17,641 nt of DNA from Dehalococcoidales bacterium (lineage in GTDB: Bacteria > Chloroflexota > Dehalococcoidia > Dehalococcoidales > UBA2162): NCBI GenBank assembly GCA_020343555.1, contig CP070800.1, positions 1,341,777 to 1,359,417 of the forward strand. Reading direction: 5' to 3'. This document shows, piece after piece, positions 7,874-13,569 of the stretch. The notes beneath the pieces were generated by a model. That model was not told the origin of the DNA and searched no databases. It saw only the letters and a list, made by a program, of their open reading frames with translations. A program made the position numbers and the translations under genes. How positions within the stretch are numbered: the stretch's first letter is position 1; each line of letters opens with the position of its first letter.

Positions 7874-7987
7874 ATGAATGGCAAATCATACATAAAACCG
7901 GAACTGGAGACACGCGCGAAGGAAGCTCTCCGCTTTAAGCGCCTGCTTGAAGCCAGGTTAAAAAAACTGGAGGAATTGGGAAACTAA
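7874..7987 (+). CDS. Small charged helical protein, 37 residues
   Basis: ATG 7874 to TAA 7985-7987. The product begins MNGKSYIKPELETRAKE and continues ALRFKRLLEARLKKLEELGN. It is very rich in Lys, Arg, Glu and Leu with heptad-like spacing, so it is probably one amphipathic or coiled-coil helix. The next gene starts three bases after its stop, suggesting one transcript. The ribosome binding site is weak. I do not recognise a family; its tight link to the zinc-ribbon gene is the best argument that it is real. Confidence 0.5.
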   Translation: MNGKSYIKPELETRAKEALRFKRLLEARLKKLEELGN

Positions 7988-7990
7988 CAA

Positions 7991-8170
7991 ATGGTTAAAT
8001 GGAAAAACAGGGGATGTCCCCGGTGCGGTGGAACGACCTACCTGGAAAGAGAAGAGAACATCCTCTATGAAAAATGTCTTATGTGCTCTCAAAAGGTTGA
8101 AATCAGAAATAAAGTAAACACCACCTCTCATCTCGAAAAAGATAAAGAACCTGCCCCTACACAGTGTTAG
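7991..8170 (+). CDS. Small zinc-ribbon protein, 59 residues
   Basis: ATG 7991 to TAG 8168-8170. Two CxxC knuckles are present: CPRCGG at 9-14 and CLMC at 29-32, separated by a short beta-rich stretch (TTYLEREENILYEKC). This is the standard layout of a single zinc ribbon. The tail is polar and the last residue is Cys59. There is no membrane segment. Such proteins often bind nucleic acid or RNA polymerase, but no specific role can be read here. It directly follows the 37-residue helical protein. Confidence 0.7.
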   Translation: MVKWKNRGCPRCGGTTYLEREENILYEKCLMCSQKVEIRNKVNTTSHLEKDKEPAPTQC

Positions 8171-8240
8171 TGGCTCATCCCAGGACAGTAATCATACTTG
8201 CTGATTTTCCCTCATGACACTTTAGTTATTCGTTGTACGC

Positions 8241-8249
8241 TGATATAAT
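8241..8249 (+). promoter_or_regulatory. Extended -10 promoter immediately before a small gene
   Basis: TGATATAAT is a perfect extended -10 (TGn plus TATAAT at 8244-8249). The -35 region 17 bases upstream (TTTAGT) is poor, as allowed for extended -10 promoters. Transcription would start around 8255-8257, only five to seven bases before the ATG at 8262, so the mRNA would be leaderless or nearly so. Confidence 0.5.
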
Positions 8250-8261
8250 AGTATCAACCCC

Positions 8262-8504
8262 ATGAGTAATATCAGGAAATCGGTAGCTCTTCTGTTATGC
8301 GAAAAAATCCGCCAGGAAAACAAGTGTCGGTGGTACACTCTCTCCGGATTAACATGCCGTGTGTGTATGCGTTCGTCCGGAGGTGATCCACGGAAGATGA
8401 AGATTCGTAAGAAGACACGATACAATGGCTGTCGTCTAGTAAACAACTGGTACGCGAAGCTCAGCGGAACTAAAGGCAAGAATAAATTAAAAGCAATCGG
8501 CTGA
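8262..8504 (+). CDS. Small basic cysteine-containing protein, 80 residues
   Basis: Five cysteines (Cys13, Cys22, Cys32, Cys35, Cys57) lie among many Lys/Arg residues. Landmarks are LTCRVCMRSSGGDPRKM (30-46) and NGCRLVNNWY (55-64). The CxxC plus separate cysteines suggests metal binding, perhaps Zn. No ribosome binding site precedes the ATG, but an extended -10 promoter lies so close that translation may be leaderless. A shorter alternative starts at ATG 8397, after a GGAGGTGAT that is rather distant (13 bases). I do not recognise a named family and give no function. Confidence 0.55.
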   Translation: MSNIRKSVALLLCEKIRQENKCRWYTLSGLTCRVCMRSSGGDPRKMKIRKKTRYNGCRLVNNWYAKLSGTKGKNKLKAIG

Positions 8505-8531
8505 TACGGGTATCTTTTGAATCTGGGTTCA

Positions 8532-8561
8532 TTGACTTTTTAGCCAGAAGTTGATTAGTAT
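8532..8561 (+). promoter_or_regulatory. Probable promoter of the chagasin-family gene
   Basis: TTGACT at 8532-8537 is followed after 18 bases by TAGTAT (8556-8561), about 37 bases upstream of the ATG at 8599. The -35 matches five of six consensus bases and the -10 four of six. Confidence 0.5.
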
Positions 8562-8598
8562 TGTGTAATTCCTGAATAATCCATCCTGGAGAACGTGA

Positions 8599-9033
8599 AT
8601 GAAGATAAAAATACTAATAGTTTGTGCAATGCTTCTGGCGGTAACACTTTTGTCGTCCTGTTTTTCTTCCTCTATTGTCATTAACATTGACGTTGATTGT
8701 GATGAATTCGAAGCCAAGTCCAATGTTATCGGCAATGAGTTCGAAATTGAAGTCAATGATAAGATACGAGCAAAACTGTGTGCTAATCCTACTACCGGTT
8801 TCACCTGGGTGAGTAAAATGGATGACGAGAATGGCGTGATGAAGCTTGAAAGTCAGGAATATGTGGAACCCGATACCGAACTGGCAGGAGCTTCCGGAAC
8901 AGATGTATGGACGTTCAAGGCCGTAAAAGAAGGTACCGCATTGATTACCATGGAATATAGCCAGGACTGGGAAGGTGGGATTAAGGCGGAACGCACCTAC
9001 GTACTTGATATTACCGTAGAAAAAGACCGTTAA
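8599..9033 (+). CDS. Chagasin-family (I42) cysteine protease inhibitor, lipoprotein
   Basis: 144 residues. A basic N-terminus and hydrophobic stretch lead to a lipobox, LLSSC, with Cys21 as the probable lipidated residue, so the protein should be anchored on the outer face of the membrane. The mature part carries the chagasin loops: NPTTGFTW (63-70), a Gly-rich ASGTDVWTFK (98-107), and YSQDWEGG (120-127) at the place of the third, Arg-Pro-Trp-like loop. These loops block papain-type cysteine proteases in characterised members. The first two match well, the third only partly. GGAG lies seven bases upstream of the ATG. The following small zinc protein is 35 bases away and probably in the same transcript. 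Confidence 0.85.
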   Translation: MKIKILIVCAMLLAVTLLSSCFSSSIVINIDVDCDEFEAKSNVIGNEFEIEVNDKIRAKLCANPTTGFTWVSKMDDENGVMKLESQEYVEPDTELAGASGTDVWTFKAVKEGTALITMEYSQDWEGGIKAERTYVLDITVEKDR

Positions 9034-9068
9034 TATCACAGCAAATATATATTTTTAGGGGGTGTAGT

Positions 9069-9269
9069 ATGCCTAAATGTGAGACGTGCGGAGAGGATAT
9101 AGAAAAAGGAAAAACTCATAAGCATAAAGGAGGTCTGTTCGTACACAGAGGTAAAGTAGTCTGTGAAAGCTGCCTGGTGGATACCGGCGTGCCGATTTCC
9201 GAAGCGCAGCCATATGACGTATATGAGAGACTGCAAACCGAGCGTCACAGGGGTGGTCTAGACATCTAA
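9069..9269 (+). CDS. Small zinc-binding protein, 66 residues
   Basis: CETCGEDI (4-11) and VVCESCLVD (at about 30-38) give two CxxC knuckles, with several histidines between them (HKHKGGLFVH). It is probably a single treble-clef or ribbon-type zinc site. An AGGGGGTG ribosome binding site precedes the ATG at 9069. A terminator hairpin follows at 9298-9352. No signal peptide is present. Function is unknown; its position suggests co-expression with the protease inhibitor, without proving a joint role. Confidence 0.75.
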   Translation: MPKCETCGEDIEKGKTHKHKGGLFVHRGKVVCESCLVDTGVPISEAQPYDVYERLQTERHRGGLDI

Positions 9270-9297
9270 ATTAGTTGTATCCGGGGCAGAAATTTAC

Positions 9298-9352
9298 AAC
9301 GGGCATATTTGAAACCGGATTTTCCCGGTTGAAATAATACGCCCCGTTTTTT
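9298..9352 (+). terminator. Branched intrinsic terminator, or attenuator before tyrA
   Basis: The outer stem AACGGGC (9298-9304) pairs with GCCCCGTT (9341-9348, one bulged C). An inner hairpin AACCGG (9313-9318) pairs with CCGGTT (9325-9330). A run of six T follows at 9347-9352. It ends the inhibitor and zinc-protein transcript. It lies only 21 bases before the tyrA start, so it could also act as a leader attenuator for that gene; I see no leader peptide or T-box. Confidence 0.7.
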
Positions 9353-9373
9353 AAACAGGGAGTAGATTAATAT

Positions 9374-10246
9374 ATGAGAGTTGCTATTATTGGTGGTTAC
9401 GGGAAGATGGGGAGGTGGATTACCGATTTCCTCGTTAAAGACGGAAAGAACGTAGTCCTGTATGGGAGGAATGAAGAAAAACTGCTTGCTGCAGGACGTG
9501 AATTGGGCGTGGATATCGAGACAGACCTTTCAAAGGCAGTATATGATGCGAATTTGATTATCGTTTCTGTTCCCATAGACAGTTTTAGAGGAGTAATAAA
9601 ACAGTTAAAACCATGCCTGGCATCGGGACAGGTTGTGATGGACGTTACCTCGGTCAAGGTAATGCCGGTCAGCGTTATGCACGAATACCTGGATGATGTG
9701 ATTGTTCTGGGAACCCATCCTGTCTTCGGTCCTGGCGCCAAGAGCGCTCGTAATCAGAATTTTATCCTGACGCCTACAAATGATGCTGAACAGGCGATAG
9801 CAGACAAGGTGAGGAATAACCTGGCTGAAAAGGGCGGACTGGTGACGATGATGACACCTGAGGAGCATGATCACCTGATGGCTGTTGTTCTCGGACTGTC
9901 TCACTTTATCGCCATTGCTTCAGCCGATGTTCTTCTCGGTTTCGAGCAGCTTCAGAAAATGAAAACAATCGGTGGTCCAACCTACCGGGTGCTGCTGACT
10001 CTGGCAGAAAGTGTGATTACCGAAGATCCGGAGCTGTATGCTTCCATACAGATGAATCTGCCCGGGCTTCCTGAGATGGAGGAATTATTTCAAAAGACTA
10101 CCGAAACATGGGCAAACATGGTAAAAAGCGGAAACAGGCAACGATTCATCGAGAAGATGAACCTGCTGAAGGAAAAACTACCTGAAGCCGATCCTGATTT
10201 TGGTCGTTCATACCAGGATATGTACAAAATACTCGACGAGAGTTAG
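9374..10246 (+). CDS. tyrA: Prephenate dehydrogenase (TyrA family)
   Basis: 290 residues. An N-terminal Rossmann fold has the dinucleotide-binding GGYGKMG (7-13) and its partner strand ending NVVLYGR. Next come LIIVSVPIDS (61-70), DVTSVK (90-95) and THPVFGP (114-120), where His115 sits at the position of the catalytic His of prephenate dehydrogenases. The C-terminal helical dimerisation part begins LGLSHFIAIAS. The enzyme oxidatively decarboxylates prephenate in tyrosine synthesis, using NAD(P). There is no fused chorismate mutase or ACT domain in this length. The ATG at 9374 has GGGAG about 11 bases upstream. No other aromatic pathway gene is nearby, and the gene is convergent with the cupin gene. 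Confidence 0.88.
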   Translation: MRVAIIGGYGKMGRWITDFLVKDGKNVVLYGRNEEKLLAAGRELGVDIETDLSKAVYDANLIIVSVPIDSFRGVIKQLKPCLASGQVVMDVTSVKVMPVSVMHEYLDDVIVLGTHPVFGPGAKSARNQNFILTPTNDAEQAIADKVRNNLAEKGGLVTMMTPEEHDHLMAVVLGLSHFIAIASADVLLGFEQLQKMKTIGGPTYRVLLTLAESVITEDPELYASIQMNLPGLPEMEELFQKTTETWANMVKSGNRQRFIEKMNLLKEKLPEADPDFGRSYQDMYKILDES

Positions 10247-10291
10247 TTTAGTGTTGTTACTTCCAATCTCCTAGCTTGTGTGCTTCTATTT

Positions 10292-10657
10292 TTACGATAA
10301 TTGAACAACTGCCGTATGGGCGTCAGTCTCACTGGAAACCCAGCTGACATGACCTTTCCCTTTGGTATCTTCACCGAGTATTGCATCTCCAACCTTGAAG
10401 GTTCTTATTTCGCCATCACTGACCTTTACCGTAGTCTCCCCTGATAAAATGAAGAAGATCTGCCGTTGTGGAACTGGATGCCAGTCACCTCTCCAACCGG
10501 CAGGGAAAGAGCAAAAAGCGAATTGTGTTGCAGAGATAAACGGTGACAAATTCAGTGGGGGTGCTGGTGGTGCGAAATTTACCGGTTCAAGTTCAACGTT
10601 AACATCTTCAAAATGGGATTCGCAGGATTCATCTGTATAAATTCGAGTGTATTTCAT
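10292..10657 (-). CDS. Small single-domain cupin protein
   Basis: 121 residues forming one cupin domain. Landmarks are GDWHPVPQRQIFFILSGE (57-74), with His60 and Gln64/Gln66 where the first cupin motif normally has HxH...E, and FKVGDAILGEDTKGKGHVSW (87-106) with His103 in the second motif. The metal-ligand set is therefore atypical, and metal binding is uncertain. The ATG at 10657 has only a weak ribosome binding site (GGGAAT). It is unrelated in sequence detail to the bicupin at 661-1527. It lies downstream of the methyltransferase gene on the same strand, 106 bases away. Function unknown. Confidence 0.7.
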   Translation of the reverse strand: MKYTRIYTDESCESHFEDVNVELEPVNFAPPAPPLNLSPFISATQFAFCSFPAGWRGDWHPVPQRQIFFILSGETTVKVSDGEIRTFKVGDAILGEDTKGKGHVSWVSSETDAHTAVVQLS

Positions 10658-10763
10658 ATTAGTATTCCCTATTTAATCTTTTCAATACCCAATGCTAATT
10701 TGCTCTTTGCTAACTCATATTAATATACATTGGCGGTATCTATAGTTACCATCATATTTCTAT

Positions 10764-11351
10764 CTAGTCTTGTTTCATCGACACTACCGCCCATTTTTTT
10801 TGCCAACTACCCTCTTGCTTCAGTATGAATCCATCAAGTGTGTTCTCCCACTCGTCTTGATCCATAAAACCAAAAGGAGGTCCAGCTCCCAGACTAAGAT
10901 ATGCCTGTCCTGTCGGTTTCAAGATTCGCTTCAGTTCGCTGACAAACAACTGTCTGCCATAAGGCATTGATCACAATAAACCACTGGCAAAAACGAAGTC
11001 GATCGTTCCGTCATCGATAAAGCTCAAATCATCAGCTGATGAAGCGTGAGGTTCTATATTAGAATAATCACCTTTCGAAATCTTCTTCTCTAACTCTCGA
11101 ACACTTTTCTCGTTCATATCAACTGCATAGACTTTCCCTTCGAAACCTACAAGTTCGGCAAAGGCGATTGTAAAGAAACCTGTAGCACAACCAATATCAG
11201 CAACCGAGTATCCTTCTTTTACGAAGGGCTTCAGGAACTTTTCAGGTGTTTGGAATATTCTGACAATCGGGTATAGCAACTTGAAACTAATAGTGACTAA
11301 ACTTTTGTTTCCCCAAAGCTTTAGAGTCAGTTTCTGAATCATTTGTTTCAT
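10764..11351 (-). CDS. SAM-dependent methyltransferase with in-frame TGA: candidate selenoprotein
   Basis: If TGA 10971-10973 is read as selenocysteine, the product is 195 residues with Sec127. The N-terminal part holds the class I methyltransferase SAM site, VADIGCATGFFT (50-61) and VYAVDMN (74-80, Asp78), then DDGTIDFVFASGLL (113-126) just before the TGA. After it the same frame continues as SMPYGRQLFVSELKRILKPT, an ordinary post-motif helix and strand, to TAG at 10764-10766. The position suits a Cys in such proteins. The ATG at 11351 has a strong GGAGG eight bases upstream, and a good promoter lies at 11454-11482. A SECIS-like hairpin follows the TGA and tRNA-Sec is the next gene upstream. 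The substrate is unknown. The alternative reading is a pseudogene or sequencing error. Confidence 0.65.
10938..10957 (-). promoter_or_regulatory. Candidate bacterial SECIS hairpin after the in-frame UGA
   Basis: Counting the U of UGA (10973) as 1, G17-C18 pair with G35-C36. After an A-A mismatch (19/34), G20-A21-C22-A23 pair with U30-G31-U32-C33. The apical loop G24 to U29 reads GUUGUU. Bacterial SECIS elements need a short upper stem and a G in the first two loop positions, about 16-37 bases after the UGA. In E. coli fdhF the key loop bases are G23 and U24. Here G24 and U25 fall almost on the same places. A G-U pair could shrink the loop. No fold energy was computed. Confidence 0.5.
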
Positions 11352-11453
11352 AAAAATATCCTCCTTGAACCCAGATCGGGAACTACGCTCCACCGCACAT
11401 AGATGTATTCGTAGTACCTTCTACCAACAGGATTATTCAGTTAAGAAAATGTT

Positions 11454-11482
11454 AGTTTATCTAATGTGAATCATGAAGTCAA
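11454..11482 (-). promoter_or_regulatory. Promoter of the candidate selenoprotein methyltransferase gene
   Basis: On the minus strand TTGACT (11477-11482) is followed after exactly 17 bases by TAAACT (11454-11459). It lies between tRNA-Sec and the methyltransferase, giving a leader of roughly 95 bases before the ATG at 11351. An intact promoter argues against a long-dead gene. Confidence 0.6.
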
Positions 11483-11530
11483 TACAAGAAAGAAGGTGAA
11501 TAATGGAGGGTAATAATATGAGAAGATGAA

Positions 11531-11627
11531 TGGCGGGAGCGCATGGGAGTCGAACCCACCGAAGACGCTCTAACGCCCCCCAGACGGAGTTGAAGTCCGC
11601 GAAGCCCACCGGGACTCATCCGCTCCC
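11531..11627 (-). tRNA. selC: tRNA-Sec, anticodon TCA, CCA encoded
   Basis: 97 bases. Acceptor 5' strand GGGAGCGG, 3' strand GCGCTCCC, discriminator G, then encoded CCA. The D-stem is 6 bp (GAGTCC, loop CGGT, GGGCTT), a mark of tRNA-Sec. The anticodon stem GCGGA/TCCGT holds loop CTTCAAC with anticodon TCA at 11591-11593. A long variable arm of about 7 bp (GGGGGCG, loop TTAGAG, CGTCTTC) and T-arm GTGGG, TTCGACT, CCCAT follow. The overall plan matches E. coli selC. Oddity: the eighth acceptor pair is G-G, so only seven pairs are regular. It decodes UGA as selenocysteine with SelB. Confidence 0.96.
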
Positions 11628-11638
11628 GTTCCAGTCAT

Positions 11639-11668
11639 AGTATATACTACGGGCTTGATGAGGTGCAA
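11639..11668 (-). promoter_or_regulatory. Promoter of tRNA-Sec
   Basis: On the minus strand TTGCAC (11663-11668) is followed after 18 bases by TATACT (11639-11644). Transcription would begin only a few bases before the mature 5' end at 11627, as is common for tRNA genes with short 5' leaders. Confidence 0.55.
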
Positions 11669-11725
11669 TTAATCACCTTGCAGAATGAGTTAAGTAACAG
11701 CGAAAAGAACTATTTGATTTATATA

Positions 11726-11779
11726 GATCGCCACGGTTCGCCTATTGACGGCGAAACTCGCAATGACAATGGTAGGTGG
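11726..11779. repeat. Dispersed repeat, copy B (inverted relative to 6451-6500)
   Basis: GATCGCCACGGTTCGCCTAT and the following bases are the reverse complement of the repeat at 6451-6500 with only a few substitutions; the match runs to the CCACC/GGTGG end at 11774-11779. It lies in the 290-base gap between the tusA-like gene and tRNA-Sec. The two copies flank about 5.3 kb and are inverted, so recombination between them would invert the segment carrying the nuclease-like gene, tyrA, the methyltransferase and tRNA-Sec. Confidence 0.8.
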
Positions 11780-11787
11780 ATGGAATT

Positions 11788-11892
11788 CTAATATCTGAGC
11801 ACTAAATCCTAAACAATATCGAATCCCCAATCTCAAAACACGAAAATATTCGGTAATGAGTGCTTTGAACTTGTTTAGATTTTAGATATTAG
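11788..11892. repeat. AT-rich inverted-repeat element
   Basis: The left arm 11788-11816 (CTAATATCT...CTAAACAA) is matched in inverted orientation by 11871-11892 (TTGTTTAG...ATATTAG), with a spacer containing CCCCAATCTCAAAACACG and ATATTCGG. The style resembles AT-rich 'CGAAATTCGAAACAAA' dispersed repeats seen in many environmental genomes. No coding frame fits. Together with copy B it fills most of the gap between the tusA-like gene and tRNA-Sec. Confidence 0.6.
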
Positions 11893-11917
11893 AGATCAGG
11901 ATGTTACCTGTTATTAC

Positions 11918-12130
11918 CTACTTTGGTTTCAGAACAAGTTTGTACCCATCACCCGTCTCTTCTAGCTGCGTGGAATAGCCTTCGCTCTCTGCCAGACGGG
12001 TTACGTTCTCTTTAGATACCGCACTCTCGACCAGTACGGTGAGTTCCTTCCCGGGATTATCCTTAAGAGCTTTCTTCGTGTTGACTACGGGTATGGGACA
12101 AGAATAACCGCGTACATCTACTTCAATCAT
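11918..12130 (-). CDS. TusA/SirA-like sulfur or selenium carrier
   Basis: 70 residues. The ATG at 12130 overlaps the stop of the upstream kinase gene (ATGA) and has AAGGAG upstream; a longer in-frame reading from 12169 has no such support. The TusA signature VDVRGYSCPIPVVNTKKAL (4-22) is present, with Cys11 as the expected persulfide- or perselenide-carrying residue. In selenium users a TusA-like domain is part of YedF, the partner of YedE; here it is a separate protein ending the yedE operon. I infer that it passes on selenium or sulfur in the cytoplasm, but TusA homologues also serve tRNA thiolation and cofactor synthesis. Confidence 0.88.
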   Translation of the reverse strand: MIEVDVRGYSCPIPVVNTKKALKDNPGKELTVLVESAVSKENVTRLAESEGYSTQLEETGDGYKLVLKPK

Positions 12131-13020
12131 TTTTCTCCTTTCGGTATACAGACACCACTCCACTCGCACAGGTTTTCTGTGAAGACTGCGGGGAGATGGT
12201 CGATTATTTCAGCCACTTTGGTTGCCGGTGTAGCTTGAGCCTGCTTTCCAGCCACACGATTTGCCCTGGCGGAGATTATAGCAGCTTCATGTGGTTCCAG
12301 ACCGGCACTGGTAAAAGCAGCGACCTGACCGGTAATAGTGTCACCGGTACCGCCAATAGCTTCCAGTTCAGGTACATTGGGTTCGGTCACTGTCTCGATT
12401 ATATCTCCGCTTCGTACGACATAGTCAGTTGAACCTTTGACCAGTAAAAGTTTTGCCGCATCGTTATTTTTATATGCCGCAGCAACCAGTTCAGGTGTTC
12501 GGCTGACATCAGTGTCAAATAAATGCTTGTTGATATAAGCAGGATGTGTGGCATCCGGATCGGCAAGAAATGCTATTTCGGTTGCATCCGGAGTAAAGAT
12601 ATCGAATTGGGAAGCCAGTCCTGCTGCTTTAGCCGAATACATCGAGGCAGCATCGGCAATCATCAATGGTCGTTTTCGGCACCTATCGATTGCGTTGCAG
12701 AGCCGTCTTGAGAGCATCATATCCGGAAGCCAGTAGTGCAGGGCAAGAACATCCGGTGAAAGTTCGTCTAATGTCCGGATAAGGTGTTCGTATATCGCCC
12801 TGCTGCCTTTACCCTGTCCCGTGTCACCTGCCAGAACAACATAAGGATTCTCCTGGTTCAGATAACCGGTAACAGCCAGAGCAGCGCCTATCATAGCGCC
12901 AGTTCCCTGGGTGCGTGGGAAACTATGCCTTCCTACGATCAGCATATTGTCATCTTGCCAGATTTTCCCCGTGACAAGAGGGAAATCGGCATAGGGTACG
13001 GTTCCTGCGATAAGAAGCAT
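12127..13020 (-). CDS. YjeF/NNRD-like (ribokinase-fold) protein in a selenium operon
   Basis: 297 residues. The C-terminal half has the ribokinase-type anion-hole motif AIGGTGDTITG (221-231; Asp227 the expected base), as in ADP-dependent NAD(P)H-hydrate dehydratases. FTPDATEIAFL (142-152) takes the place of their TPHPGE stretch. Residues 64-75 read AGDTGQGKGSRA, a Gly/Lys-rich turn that could bind phosphate but is not a classical Walker A. No epimerase half is fused. Its start is one base after the Se/S-carrier gene and its stop overlaps the tusA start, so the four genes are surely translated together. A role in metabolite repair is possible; the context suggests a specialised one in selenium or sulfur handling (inference). 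Confidence 0.75.
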   Translation of the reverse strand: MLLIAGTVPYADFPLVTGKIWQDDNMLIVGRHSFPRTQGTGAMIGAALAVTGYLNQENPYVVLAGDTGQGKGSRAIYEHLIRTLDELSPDVLALHYWLPDMMLSRRLCNAIDRCRKRPLMIADAASMYSAKAAGLASQFDIFTPDATEIAFLADPDATHPAYINKHLFDTDVSRTPELVAAAYKNNDAAKLLLVKGSTDYVVRSGDIIETVTEPNVPELEAIGGTGDTITGQVAAFTSAGLEPHEAAIISARANRVAGKQAQATPATKVAEIIDHLPAVFTENLCEWSGVCIPKGEK

Positions 13021-13021
13021 G

Positions 13022-13558
13022 TTAACATCCTCCTTTCTGCAGGCTGATGCTTTCTTCGAGAGCTTTATCGAGCATTAATGAGCACAGTGTAAATCCTATG
13101 TCCTTTGGTTTTGGCGCTTCTTCCAGTTTTTTTCCGATCAATTGCATGTGCATCACCGGGATGTCCGGGCATCCGCCACCCGATGTATTGACTATCTCAC
13201 CGGTTTCTTTATCGAACGTCAGTTTCATGTTACCGGCTTTAACCATGAGCCATTGACCGAAATCGGTAACCTTAACTATCTCCAGTATTTCTCTGGTGCC
13301 ATCCTTCAGCGGAGCGACATACAGGTACATCACATTTTTCTGAGCCAGCAGTCGTTCGATGCCAGGCTGCTCTACAATGTTTATCTCTACGGCAAGATCG
13401 CAGCCTTTTCGCAGTTCGGGGGGTGGAGCTACCAGTTTTACAGTATAATCCGCATTCTTCAGTACTTTCTCAGCCTTCATGGCTTCCTGTACCTCGTGAA
13501 AGAGTACCAGCCCTCCACCTTCGAATTCCGGTTTTTTATCACGTTTAAATATGGACAT
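13022..13558 (-). CDS. Se/S carrier-like protein (DUF3343) with cysteine-rich C-terminal extension
   Basis: 178 residues. The start at 13558 is preferred over 13648, which would lie inside yedE; AGGAGTAGGTG precedes it. Residues 15-60 match the DUF3343 putative Se/S carrier pattern: GGLVLFHEVQEAMKAEKVLK, VKLVAPPPELRKGCDLAVEI, with Cys53 as the likely carrier residue. The domain normally ends near residue 85. The remaining ~90 residues hold TSGGGCPDIP (126-133; Cys130), GFTLCSLML (Cys159) and a C-terminal GGC (Cys178), which look built for redox or chalcogen chemistry. It is cytoplasmic, with no signal peptide. It lies 11 bases after yedE and one base before the kinase gene. Carrying selenium delivered by YedE is inferred from the operon. 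Confidence 0.78.
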   Translation of the reverse strand: MSIFKRDKKPEFEGGGLVLFHEVQEAMKAEKVLKNADYTVKLVAPPPELRKGCDLAVEINIVEQPGIERLLAQKNVMYLYVAPLKDGTREILEIVKVTDFGQWLMVKAGNMKLTFDKETGEIVNTSGGGCPDIPVMHMQLIGKKLEEAPKPKDIGFTLCSLMLDKALEESISLQKGGC

Positions 13559-13569
13559 GTCACCTACTC

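Noticed and set aside
7642..7893. Minus-strand 83-residue frame in the 7611-7873 gap
   Set aside because: There is no ribosome binding site or recognisable protein character, and it runs through hairpins and into the start of the 37-residue gene.
8502..8540. TGA at the end of the 80-residue cysteine protein as a Sec codon
   Set aside because: Read-through gives a short non-conserved-looking tail before a stop, with no evident SECIS; it is a normal stop.
9036..9248. Minus-strand frame opposite the small zinc protein
   Set aside because: The plus-strand frame has CxxC pairs and an AGGGGG ribosome binding site; this one has neither motif nor start signal.
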